Origin: CALLPQ01 sp039819545
Lineage (GTDB): Bacteria; Pseudomonadota; Alphaproteobacteria; Caulobacterales; Parvularculaceae
Length of the DNA: 64,000 nt
Direction of reading: 5' to 3'
NCBI GenBank assembly: GCA_039819545.1
Contig: JBCBRS010000005.1
Location: 124,001 to 188,000, forward strand
Shown here: piece after piece, positions 8,317 through 16,142 of the stretch
Numbering within the stretch: position 1 is the first letter of the stretch
Layout of the letters: each line of letters starts with the position of its first letter
Notes under the pieces: model-generated
What the model saw: the letters and a program-made list of their open reading frames with translations, nothing else
Database searches by the model: none
What the model was told of the DNA's origin: nothing
Program-made: the position numbers and the translations under genes

Positions 8317-10097
8317 GCGAAGAGTCCATGCATAAACCAGGCGGGTGCGCCGCCGCGATTGTCATCATAAAGACCATCACGGTAAATCCAGTAGCGGCGC
8401 CCCTCATCATCCTCAACGCGGTAATAATCGCGGGTGCGCGGTTTTTTTACCGGGGCACGCTGGTGATCCGTGGTCAAGGCCTGTTCAATCTGTGTACGTC
8501 CTTTACGGATTTGCCCGGCGTCGGCGCGTGGGTCCAGCTTGGGCGTCAGCCACGGACGGGCGCCCTGTTGTGGCTCAGCGGTCAGGGGCACGGGCGCGGT
8601 ATGCTGCCACCATTCGGGTGCCAGGCGTTCGGGCCCATCGGCCTTTGATACGCGCCGTTGCACCCGGCGCCAACGAAAGGTGCGCGGCGGGCCATCAGGC
8701 ACCTGCGCTAGAACAGTGATGGGTTCAGGCGGATCAATCAGTCGTTGCGGGCGCGGACCCTTCAGGGAAAACGGGCTTGGCTTTGTGGGCCAGGTGCCAT
8801 CAAAGACCCGGCGCCCCTCGGCCTTTTCGGGCAGGTGGCGCGCGGCAAAGGTGGAAACGGCAACACTGCGGGGGCCGAGTTTTGCCGTCAGCCGGTCAAC
8901 CAGTTCCGCCGTTGCCTGTGGGTCAGCGCCGCCGCCGGCGAGGGTGCCCGCCAGGGGGGTGGTCACGCTTTCGAGCGGGCTGGTACGATCAGCCTGCAGG
9001 ACCAGATGTTCGATACCAAAGCCCGGATTGATCTTTTCGATCCGGTCACGGAACAGATAGACAAGATGGTTCGCATCGGCGCAGGCGCGCGCGGTTGTTA
9101 AAGGGACCGCATCATGCTCGCCATTCCCCCTGAAGCCATGAAAGGTAAAGGCTTGCCCGCCTTTATTCTGGGCTTTCAACTGCGCACACAAATCATTGGC
9201 CAACCGCTCCAGCCCGATCAGCAGCGCAGGTGTACTGATAATCGGTTCGGGGCACGGCAGCGGCGCACTGAACAAAGGCGGCGGGGTCAGCGGCACAATC
9301 GGCTCGTGGCGCATGCCCAGCGCCTGATCAAGACGCAAGAGCACCGCATCGCTATGGTGCTTTGCGCGAAACCGGCGGGCCAGCGCGCGCCGGTCAATCT
9401 CATAAAGCTGACCAATGCGGGTCAGACCAAACCGGCGCAACAGGCCCGTAACCTCAGCCGACAGACGCAGGCCCCGACAGGGCAAGGCGGCGAGACCGGC
9501 GCGTTCTTCTCCATTGGGTAAACGCCGCCCGTGGCTTATGTCAGTGTCAGGACCATTATAATAGCGCGCAAGCGCGTACGCTGCGCCCGGTGTGCCCGCC
9601 ATGCCGAGTTGGTGGGGAACTTTGTTTTTGGTGAGGAGGCCTGACACATGGGCGATGAGCGCCACTTCCCCGCCATGGTAACGCTCGCACCCGGTTGTCT
9701 CCAAACAGAGGCCATCCTCCCCGTCCAGGCTGACCAGGGGGGTGATACGGATCATCCACAGGGCAAGGGCTCGTAACGCTTTTTCGTCCGCCCCCCGATC
9801 AATGGGCACCGCCTTGATGGCCGGGGCACGGGCCCGCGCATCGGTAAAGCCAAGCCCCACATCAATGCCGCAATCGCGCGCGGCCCGGTTGGCGGCGGCC
9901 ACCAGCAAGCCATGGGGCCCTTTTTCAACCAGTACGAAGGGTTTCGGTGTTGGCGCGCCGTTCTGCGAACCGGAGAGGGCGATAGGGCCCGGACGCGACG
10001 CGGCCCCGGTCTCCACCGGGGGATGTTGGGCGCACCGGGCGCGGCGTAGCCGTGTGAGGGGCCAGTTCGGGAACCAGATTGAGAGATAGCGTTTCAT
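8313..10097 (-). CDS. imuB: Mutasome protein ImuB (inactive Y-family polymerase)
   Basis: ImuB is a Y-family polymerase relative that lacks catalytic activity and acts as the hub linking DnaE2, ImuA and the beta clamp. I chose the ATG at 10097, giving 594 residues beginning MKRYLSIWFPNWPLTRL, because this is the conserved family start. The reading frame stays open for another 89 codons upstream, but that stretch lies inside imuA and has no family resemblance. Visible are the little-finger and C-terminal regions and the C-terminal tail WIYRDGLYDDNRGGAPAWFM, in the position known to contact DnaE2. The start lies 173 bases inside the 3' end of imuA, an unusually long out-of-frame overlap. Confidence 0.93.
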   Translation of the reverse strand: MKRYLSIWFPNWPLTRLRRARCAQHPPVETGAASRPGPIALSGSQNGAPTPKPFVLVEKGPHGLLVAAANRAARDCGIDVGLGFTDARARAPAIKAVPIDRGADEKALRALALWMIRITPLVSLDGEDGLCLETTGCERYHGGEVALIAHVSGLLTKNKVPHQLGMAGTPGAAYALARYYNGPDTDISHGRRLPNGEERAGLAALPCRGLRLSAEVTGLLRRFGLTRIGQLYEIDRRALARRFRAKHHSDAVLLRLDQALGMRHEPIVPLTPPPLFSAPLPCPEPIISTPALLIGLERLANDLCAQLKAQNKGGQAFTFHGFRGNGEHDAVPLTTARACADANHLVYLFRDRIEKINPGFGIEHLVLQADRTSPLESVTTPLAGTLAGGGADPQATAELVDRLTAKLGPRSVAVSTFAARHLPEKAEGRRVFDGTWPTKPSPFSLKGPRPQRLIDPPEPITVLAQVPDGPPRTFRWRRVQRRVSKADGPERLAPEWWQHTAPVPLTAEPQQGARPWLTPKLDPRADAGQIRKGRTQIEQALTTDHQRAPVKKPRTRDYYRVEDDEGRRYWIYRDGLYDDNRGGAPAWFMHGLFA

Positions 10098-10725
10098 GGT
10101 CAAACTCAAGATCGAAAATGTGTCCTGTCTGCGCGGGGTTGGGGCGCACGCGCTCTGCCGTAGCGCGCCAGCGGGCAAAGCCGGGCGCGCGCGCGTCATA
10201 GGGGTTGGGGCCAGAGGGCTGGGATTGCACACGCCAGCGCACCATGGCCGCCGTGGTGCCTTGTGTTGCGTAAGGCAACAGCAACACCCCCGGGATACCG
10301 GCGCGCGCAGAGGCCAGCGCCAGCCGCCGCGAGGCGGTAAAATCCGCCCCGTCCGTCTCGGCAATCACCAGCGCCGGAATACCGGAGGTCAACGCCTCCT
10401 CCATGGCCCAGAGAGCATCGGCATTCTTACCAACGCTGACGTGCAAAATCGGCGCAACCGCGCCAAAAAGCGCGCTCAACCCGGTCTCGTGCCAGGGACC
10501 CTGATCCCGCTCAAACCGGTGCTGTGTAATCGCGATGATGGGCACATCGCTGCGCGGCAGATGCGCCCCGATAAAGCCCAGCGCCGCCAGCCGGTCGCCA
10601 TAAGCACACTCGCACACTTCATGGATACCCTCCCGCCCAAGGCCGAAGGGAAAGCCAGTATGAGCACTCACCGCACGCGGCACCCCCACGCGATAAACCC
10701 CTTTGGGAAGCTGTATATCCATCAT
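9925..10725 (-). CDS. imuA: Mutasome accessory protein ImuA
   Basis: RecA-like/SulA-like accessory protein of the SOS mutasome, which links DNA damage sensing to ImuB and DnaE2. About 266 residues are predicted from the ATG at 10725 (the next ATG, at 10722, is equally possible). A further in-frame ATG at 10746 exists, but the LexA box and probable -10 element lie between it and 10725, so I reject it as the start. There is no clear ribosome-binding site before 10725, so the message may be leaderless. Family features include the opening GFPFGLGREGIHEV and FDLEFDHETLSLNL near the C terminus, after which about 40 divergent residues overlap imuB in another frame. Confidence 0.88.
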   Translation of the reverse strand: MMDIQLPKGVYRVGVPRAVSAHTGFPFGLGREGIHEVCECAYGDRLAALGFIGAHLPRSDVPIIAITQHRFERDQGPWHETGLSALFGAVAPILHVSVGKNADALWAMEEALTSGIPALVIAETDGADFTASRRLALASARAGIPGVLLLPYATQGTTAAMVRWRVQSQPSGPNPYDARAPGFARWRATAERVRPNPAQTGHIFDLEFDHETLSLNLVPELAPHTATPRPVRPTSPGGDRGRVASGPYRPLRFAERRANTETLRTG

Positions 10726-10727
10726 AT

Positions 10728-10742
10728 GTTCATACTTTGTTC
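10728..10742 (-). promoter_or_regulatory. LexA (SOS) box of the imuA-imuB-dnaE2 operon
   Basis: On the plus strand the sequence is GTTC-ATACTTT-GTTC, an exact match to the alphaproteobacterial LexA operator, a direct repeat GTTC-N7-GTTC. It lies immediately before the chosen imuA start and overlaps the probable -10 element, so bound LexA would block RNA polymerase. Confidence 0.9.
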
Positions 10743-10760
10743 TCATTAAGAAAGAGTCAA
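10732..10760 (-). promoter_or_regulatory. Sigma-70-type promoter of imuA
   Basis: On the minus strand, TTGACT (10760-10755) is followed by a 17-base spacer and AAGTAT (10737-10732). The -35 element is close to consensus and the -10 is weak, as expected of a regulated SOS promoter. The predicted transcription start falls within a few bases of the imuA ATG at 10725/10722. Confidence 0.55.
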
Positions 10761-10890
10761 GCGGTAAAATTTTTTGGTAGTGGCCCAGTCTGGATTTGTG
10801 GGGGGCGGATATGGCCTTTAATCGCCGAATGAAAAGCTACAGTCGATGTCCGCTCTACAGCGCACCTCTGTCATTTCATGGAAACCTGAT

Positions 10891-12108
10891 ATGTTCGCCG
10901 CCATGCCAACCTATAAGAGGAACAGCAACGGAATTTCTAATGTCTACTGCCTCCTGAATATGACGTGGAGCGCCGCGCTCATGGTGCTCGGTCTTTTTGC
11001 CTGCAACAAATCCTACGAACCGCTCAATGAGGACGCATTTGCAAAGATCGCAGATACTGTATTGGCCGACTTGGAAGATCGCGATTTGTTTTCCGGTGTC
11101 GTCGCTGTCTCTCTTCGAGGCAATATCGTGTACATGGGAGCGGCAGGTTATGCGGATCGGCGTTCCAATGCTTTGAATGCCGTTGAGACAGTCTATCCGC
11201 TTCTATCGATCACCAAGTCTTTCACCGCTTCGGCAATATTGTTGCTTGCAGAAGACGGCTTGGTGTCTCTTTCTGATCCGGTGAGCACCTTCTATCCAGG
11301 TGCGCCTGCCAGTTGGTCGGATATCACCATCGGACACTTGCTCAGCCACAGGGCAGGCATTCAGGACTGCGATTGTACGGGATCAGAATACGCGTTGAAG
11401 GCGCAAAAATTCGATACCTATATGGACTATGTTGATCTTGCGGCTAAAGAACCGCTTGCTTTCTTGCCCGGCGAGGGGTTTCGTTACTCTAACGCGGGCT
11501 ATGGGCTTCTTACGTTGGTTGTCGAACAAGCGTCGGAAATGTCCTATTGCTCATTCATCAGGCAGAATATTGCCAGCGTGCTCACCATGAACGGCTTGGG
11601 GTGCGGCCTGATCACCGACAATGAGATACAAGGATACGTAAACGACCCGACCGTTGATGCCCCGGCCCGACGATGGACTGAGGGAAAGAACACACCATTG
11701 GAAGTATTAGGAGGTTTTGGTAGACTTCAGTCAACAGCATATGAGCTTGCACTGTGGCCACACTTCCTGGCAACAGGAAATCTTCTAACAACGCCATCAA
11801 TAAAAGACATGTTTACTGACCATGGCGGCGCATACGGTTTTGGATGGCGGTTTGCCGAAAAAGACGACCGAGGTCTGATCTGGCACTCTGGTAACGATCC
11901 GTCTGCTGGTTTCGCTTCAATCGTCGAGTATTATCCAGAATATGACCTCGCGATTGCCGTACTTTCCAACGATACCCGTACAATCGGCGAAACGGCGACC
12001 CTTCGCATAGGCGACAGTGACAGAACCTTTCCCGCCAACGGCGCTCGTAAGGTTATCAACGAGATTTCTCGAGCGTTCTTTCTGAATCACAACGGATCGA
12101 TACGCTAA
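10891..12108 (+). CDS. Serine hydrolase of the beta-lactamase / penicillin-binding-protein-like family, probable lipoprotein
   Basis: Class C beta-lactamase-like fold with the active-site S-x-x-K motif in LLSITKSFTAS and the Y-x-N motif in FRYSNAGYG, plus the HSGNDPSAGF segment in the position of the third motif. Such proteins act as peptidases or esterases on cell-wall peptides or small molecules; true beta-lactamase activity is uncommon. The N terminus carries a hydrophobic segment ending LGLFAC, a plausible lipobox. The start is uncertain: ATGs at 10846, 10891, 10903 and 10960 are all in frame. I prefer 10891 because GGAAA lies at a suitable distance and the resulting signal has a basic n-region. 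Base composition looks less GC-rich than in neighbours, which hints at acquisition. Confidence 0.85.
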   Translation: MFAAMPTYKRNSNGISNVYCLLNMTWSAALMVLGLFACNKSYEPLNEDAFAKIADTVLADLEDRDLFSGVVAVSLRGNIVYMGAAGYADRRSNALNAVETVYPLLSITKSFTASAILLLAEDGLVSLSDPVSTFYPGAPASWSDITIGHLLSHRAGIQDCDCTGSEYALKAQKFDTYMDYVDLAAKEPLAFLPGEGFRYSNAGYGLLTLVVEQASEMSYCSFIRQNIASVLTMNGLGCGLITDNEIQGYVNDPTVDAPARRWTEGKNTPLEVLGGFGRLQSTAYELALWPHFLATGNLLTTPSIKDMFTDHGGAYGFGWRFAEKDDRGLIWHSGNDPSAGFASIVEYYPEYDLAIAVLSNDTRTIGETATLRIGDSDRTFPANGARKVINEISRAFFLNHNGSIR

Positions 12109-12128
12109 GATATCCCAGTAATTCTAAT

Positions 12129-12160
12129 ACGGCAGCTTTACCTTCGAACTCTGCCGTTAA
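12129..12160 (+). terminator. Possible terminator after the serine hydrolase
   Basis: Inverted repeat ACGGCAG (12129-12135) / CTGCCGT (12151-12157) with a 15-base loop, 20 bases after the stop. The following bases (TAAAATAA) are AT-rich but lack a proper T-run, so this is weak. Confidence 0.3.
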
Positions 12161-12261
12161 AATAAGAAGGGTAGTGTCGCCTATTGGCGAGAAATGACCC
12201 TACGATTTCAAACTGAGTCACTACCACTTTTTTGGGGGGTGAGGGAGGGGATGAAATATGT

Positions 12262-12310
12262 GGGGACAGATCCAGGGTTAGCGCTTTGTTTGCTCGCGAA
12301 TACGGGTTCA
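12262..12310 (+). repeat. Diverged copy of the dispersed CCCGGG-type repeat
   Basis: The segment GGGGACAGATCCAGGGTTAG followed by CGCTTTGTTTGCTCGCGAAT and ACGGGTTCA lines up along its full length with the repeat half-unit seen at 32005-32049 (AACAGTTCCCGGGTCGGCGC then TACGCTTGCCCGGGAATACG). The CCCGGG palindromes have decayed, so this is an old copy. Confidence 0.6.
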
Positions 12311-12624
12311 TTTTTGATATTTTCCCGTATCTTCGGGCGCCAAACAGGACAAAAATCCGGGCTCTCCCGCAGCGCGCTCAGCGCTTGTGCACCCGATCTC
12401 AAGGTCACAAACGCGCAGTATTTTCCCTTGCTTTTCATAAACCGGTCTTGTACGGAGCAAATATCGCAGTAATTCGTGCAAGGAGCGCGGAATGACACAA
12501 CACTATCTAAAGGGGCGAATGCCTGTCTGACTGCCCTGTCTCTCATCGTTTCGGTACGGAATGGTTGAGTAAGGGCCAGCGTCGCTTTCGCCTTATTTTA
12601 CCCCTACAGTTTGAGAGAAGTCCC

Positions 12625-13659
12625 GTGACATTTCAATCAATGACCGGATTTCGCGGCGCCCTTGTTGCCCGCGAAGCCGGACCGTATGGATGGCTGACGC
12701 CATTCATCGCCGATATTGCTAATCAGCATCCGGCGTTTGCCAGTCAAGTCCTTTGCCTGACCCGGGCGGAGTTGCATTTTCTTGGCCTCGCTTCGGTTGC
12801 TATCAACATCCATCCTGATGGCGCGGCCCGGCGGGAAGCATTCGTACGCGCTTATGCTACCGTCGAGCGCCGTGTCCTTCTGACCCGCTATGCGTTTGGG
12901 GGTAACCGCGCCCGCGCCACGGCTGTCTTGAAGCTATCGCGCAAAATTGCAGGCGATCTGTGGCGACCGGCCTCTTATTGTCGGCTGTTGGCGTTACTCG
13001 ATTGTCCGTATGCCGCGCAAACACTGCGTCATCTACCGACAGTTACCCGCCAGCGCCTTCGCGATCTGGAGGCTTTGCCACCGGTTTATCGTCAGCCGGT
13101 GCCCATGCGAACCATCCGGAAAAAAGGGGACCGTCACAAGCTGGTCTTTGCGCTGGAGGCGGTGGAGCGGGTACGCCCCGATCTGACGCCGGCGCAAATT
13201 ATCGCCAGCCTGAAATCGGCCAAGCCCAACGGGATCGACGGGTGGGCCCGGCGACATTTTCAACGCGCGCCTTTTCCAACCGCGCCCACGGCCAGTTTGG
13301 GTATTGCCCGTCTGTGTGATGATGATCTGGGTGTGGCCAGTCCGCTGGAGGATTACGATGCTCTCGCCAATGCGGCGCTGGAGTTTGATAATTGTATCCG
13401 CAGCAATCTGGGGTCGGTTTTGCGTGGCCAGAGCTATTTTTACCGCTATGTGGCCAAGGGAGCTGGCAAAGGAACGGCCATTGTCGAATTGCGCCATATG
13501 CCAGTTATCGGCTGGGTCGTGGAAGAGGCGCTGGGCCCTGACAATGATGATCTGCCTGCCCACCACCGGATGGCGATCATTACCCTGTTCAAAAAAGCGG
13601 GGATCATCGTGGCCCCGCCCTTGCGGAGCCCGGATACCGGTTGGTTTGAGATCATTTAA
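12625..13659 (+). CDS. Hypothetical protein, possibly PcfJ-like C-terminal domain
   Basis: I do not recognise this protein with confidence. From the GTG at 12625 it is 344 residues; GAGAGAAG at 12613-12620 is a reasonable ribosome-binding site. The frame is open back to an ATG at 12565, and an ATG at 12640 is also possible. It is Ala/Arg-rich and cytoplasmic-looking, with no signal peptide or membrane segment. The C-terminal part (EFDNCIRSNLGSVLRGQSYF, YRYV, AIVELRHMPVIGWVVEEALG) has the pattern of a Cys, an aromatic strand and an IVELR strand seen in PcfJ-like proteins; that resemblance is tentative. It stands alone between the serine hydrolase and lemA. Confidence 0.65.
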   Translation: MTFQSMTGFRGALVAREAGPYGWLTPFIADIANQHPAFASQVLCLTRAELHFLGLASVAINIHPDGAARREAFVRAYATVERRVLLTRYAFGGNRARATAVLKLSRKIAGDLWRPASYCRLLALLDCPYAAQTLRHLPTVTRQRLRDLEALPPVYRQPVPMRTIRKKGDRHKLVFALEAVERVRPDLTPAQIIASLKSAKPNGIDGWARRHFQRAPFPTAPTASLGIARLCDDDLGVASPLEDYDALANAALEFDNCIRSNLGSVLRGQSYFYRYVAKGAGKGTAIVELRHMPVIGWVVEEALGPDNDDLPAHHRMAIITLFKKAGIIVAPPLRSPDTGWFEII

Positions 13660-13796
13660 CAAATCGCTGCTAGGAAACGAAGAGATCGGTTTCCTGGCGG
13701 CAAACTTCCGTCTGCATCACCATCGCGCTTGCCGTGACAGAGGCGAAAATCAGCGTATAGAAGAACACGATCGCAGCCCGCCAAGAGGAGGCAACA

Positions 13797-14357
13797 ATGG
13801 GTTTTCTAATTTTTCTGGGCATTATCGCCCTTCTCGTCTTTATCGCTATTGGCATCTACAACCGGATTGTGGCGCTCAATCAGCGGTGTGATCAAGCCTT
13901 TGCCGACGTGGATGTGCAATTGCGGCTGCGCCATGACCTCGTGCCGAACCTTGTGGAAACCGTAAAGGGCTATGCCGCCCATGAGAGAGAAACGTTCGAA
14001 GCCGTGATCGCAGCACGCCAGCAAGCGGTCTCTGCCCAGGGCCCGCAAGCGCAAGGTCAGGCGGAGGGCATGCTTGGTGCTGCGCTCGGCCGGTTATTCG
14101 CGCTGGCGGAGGCCTATCCTGACCTCAAAGCCAACACGAACTTCCTTGAATTACAACGCGAGCTTTCCGACGTGGAAAACAAGATCGCGGCGGCCCGCCG
14201 GTTCTTCAACAATGCCGTGCAGGAATATAACACGATCATTCAGCAGATCCCTGGCAATTTTATCGCGCCCATGGGCAAGTTCACAGAACGGACGTTCTTC
14301 GAAATCCCGGAGGATGCAAGACCAGCCATGGAAGCCGCACCCGAGGTGAGCTTTTAA
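13797..14357 (+). CDS. lemA: LemA family membrane protein
   Basis: This 186-residue protein has one N-terminal transmembrane helix (about residues 2-22), then the LemA helical bundle with the conserved opening YNRIVALNQRCDQAFADVDV, the segment LRHDLVPNLVETVKGYAAHE and the C-terminal RRFFNNAVQEYNTII and FFEIPEDAR motifs. LemA function is poorly defined, but the family is very often paired with an HtpX-type M48 protease, as here: that gene follows after 47 bases. A strong ribosome-binding site (AGGAGG) precedes the ATG. Confidence 0.93.
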   Translation: MGFLIFLGIIALLVFIAIGIYNRIVALNQRCDQAFADVDVQLRLRHDLVPNLVETVKGYAAHERETFEAVIAARQQAVSAQGPQAQGQAEGMLGAALGRLFALAEAYPDLKANTNFLELQRELSDVENKIAAARRFFNNAVQEYNTIIQQIPGNFIAPMGKFTERTFFEIPEDARPAMEAAPEVSF

Positions 14358-14404
14358 GGGCCGCGAAAGTGGTGCTGCCTGACTGCACAGGATAACAAAC
14401 CGCC

Positions 14405-15367
14405 ATGGGGGCTTTTGGCTTACAAACGCAAATCTGGAACAACAACCTGAAGTCGATTGTCCTTTTGGTGTTGTTCCCAGTGCTGCTGCTCATTTTGCTT
14501 TACGGGCTATGTGTTGGCTATGTGGCGTTGAGTGAACCGGTTGGCTCCACCGCTGAGGGGCTGGAGCGGGCGCTGGACGTTTTGCTAGACGTGTGGCCCA
14601 CGGCATTTATCGGCGCCGGGGTCTGGTTTGCCATCGCGTGGGCGAGCCACAGCTTTATGATCCGCAAGACAGCCGGTGCGCAGTCCCTCTCGCGCAAGGA
14701 AGCGCCGGAGATTTACAGTCTTCTGGAAAATCTGTGTATCTCCCAAGGTGTGCCGATGCCCGCCCTCAATGTGATCAATTCCGGCGCGCTTAACGCCTTT
14801 GCCAGCGGTATTGATCAGGGCAGCTACACCATCACGCTGACGCGCGGCATTATCGATGCTCTTGACCGCGATGAGTTAGAGGCGGTGATTGCCCACGAGT
14901 TAACCCACATCCAGAACCGTGACGTGCGTCTCCTAATCATCTCGGTGATCTTTGTCGGAATCTTTTCGTTTGTGGGCGAACTGATGTTTCGCGGATTTTT
15001 CCGCACCGGCGTGCGTATTGGCGGGCACACACGCAGCCGCAATGGCGATAGTCGCGGGGGCGGGGCGCTGATCCTCATCGCTGTGGCGCTTATCGCTGTG
15101 AGTTACATTCTCGGTATGGTGGTGCGGTTTGCGCTCTCCCAAAAACGCGAATATCTCGCCGACGCAGGAGCGGTTGACCTGACCCGTAACCCTGATGCGA
15201 TGATTAGCGCCCTGCAGAAAATCTCCGGCAACGCCGATATCGATGTTTCCGTCGATGTGCGTCAGATGATGATCGAAAACGCCAATCCGTTTGCTGGCAT
15301 CTTCATGACCCACCCGCCCATTGATAAGCGCATCAATGCCCTGCGCATGATGGGCGGCGCAGGGTAG
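14405..15367 (+). CDS. HtpX-like M48 family zinc metalloprotease
   Basis: This 320-residue membrane protease has four predicted helices (about 18-40, 65-80, 175-195 and 225-245). The zinc-binding H164-E165-L-T-H168 motif sits in VIAHELTHIQNRD, and a further likely ligand lies in the EYLADAGAVDLT segment. HtpX enzymes degrade misfolded inner-membrane proteins. It follows lemA in the same orientation and the two probably form an operon. It is longer and more divergent than E. coli HtpX, so I leave the symbol blank. Confidence 0.92.
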   Translation: MGAFGLQTQIWNNNLKSIVLLVLFPVLLLILLYGLCVGYVALSEPVGSTAEGLERALDVLLDVWPTAFIGAGVWFAIAWASHSFMIRKTAGAQSLSRKEAPEIYSLLENLCISQGVPMPALNVINSGALNAFASGIDQGSYTITLTRGIIDALDRDELEAVIAHELTHIQNRDVRLLIISVIFVGIFSFVGELMFRGFFRTGVRIGGHTRSRNGDSRGGGALILIAVALIAVSYILGMVVRFALSQKREYLADAGAVDLTRNPDAMISALQKISGNADIDVSVDVRQMMIENANPFAGIFMTHPPIDKRINALRMMGGAG

Positions 15368-15440
15368 GGGGGCCGGGCTCTAACAGGGATCAATTGGGGC
15401 AAGGTGCGTTGTGGAAAATGCACAAAGCCCTTTGGCGTGA

Positions 15441-16142
15441 TCAGACGTCGGTAATGATCTCCGATTGGGGGAACCGCGATTTTGGTAAATGAGCGTTGTA
15501 GTCCTGTTGCCCGTCACTTTGTCCAACACATACTATCGCAAGGCTGGAATATCCTTTTTCGCGCAGACCGAATTCTTTGTCCAACGCCTGCACGTCGATC
15601 CCCTCCATGGGGGTTGTATCGAGGCCGAGGGCGGCGGCGGCTAACATGAATTGACCCAGGTTCAGGTAGACCTGCTTGTCCATCCAGTGCTGCAAATCTT
15701 TCAGGTCATGCTTATGGATGTCGGCAAACATGTTCCGAGCCCCATGCATCTGGCCTTTGCGTTCCTTAGAAACAGCCGGGTCGTCGGCCGCATACCGTCC
15801 GTCTTTTTCTTCTTGGGCGAGAATATGCTGCATATAGTCTTCATTCGCCGCAAGACGCCCGGCGAAGACAACAACCATTGATGATTTTCGGATTGAGCCG
15901 GAGTTGAACGGGTATTTCTCATCAGTGGATATCGCGACGCGGTTTTTGCCCTCGTCGGTGGTGGCCATGATCATGTGCCAGGGCTGCAGGTTTGTGCTCG
16001 ACGGGCTGTATTGCAACACATCTTTAAGGGCCGCGACGATGTCATCAGGCAGAGGGCCAGTCTCTTCATAGGCCTTGGTCGTGTGCCGTGCCTTTGCAAC
16101 AGCGCTTAACGTGTCTGGGGTGAGTGTTTGTTTTTTGGTCAT
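15441..16142 (-). CDS. nfsB: Oxygen-insensitive NAD(P)H nitroreductase (NfsB-like)
   Basis: FMN-dependent nitroreductase of 233 residues. It has the family opening VAKARHTTKAYEET, the FMN-binding SPSSTNLQPWHMI segment and the C-terminal LGLDTTPMEGID ... FGLREKGYSSLAIVCVG region, all typical of NfsB enzymes that reduce quinones and nitroaromatics. Its ATG overlaps the stop of the upstream SDR gene by four bases (ATGA), so the two are coupled. The pair is divergent from an HxlR-type regulator gene, which is broken; this raises the possibility that the operon is no longer regulated as it once was. Confidence 0.92.
   Translation of the reverse strand: MTKKQTLTPDTLSAVAKARHTTKAYEETGPLPDDIVAALKDVLQYSPSSTNLQPWHMIMATTDEGKNRVAISTDEKYPFNSGSIRKSSMVVVFAGRLAANEDYMQHILAQEEKDGRYAADDPAVSKERKGQMHGARNMFADIHKHDLKDLQHWMDKQVYLNLGQFMLAAAALGLDTTPMEGIDVQALDKEFGLREKGYSSLAIVCVGQSDGQQDYNAHLPKSRFPQSEIITDV

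Larger units (their letters stand above)
12109..12624 (+). other. Non-coding gap with small hairpins and one decayed repeat
   Basis: About 515 bases without a convincing gene. It contains a 7-bp hairpin just after the serine hydrolase (12129-12157), a small TCGCC/GGCGA hairpin (12177-12190) and a diverged copy of the dispersed GC-rich repeat (12262-12310). Two ORFs of about 90-110 codons cross it but show no codon bias or family resemblance. Confidence 0.5.

Noticed and set aside
10098..10364. N-terminal extension of the imuB frame (89 codons)
   Set aside because: Arg/Pro-rich, no similarity to ImuB family starts, and it lies within imuA; the ATG at 10097 fits the conserved family N terminus.
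12208..12546. Opposite-strand ORF of 112 codons
   Set aside because: It crosses a decayed intergenic repeat, has no recognisable domain, no ribosome-binding site and no coding bias.
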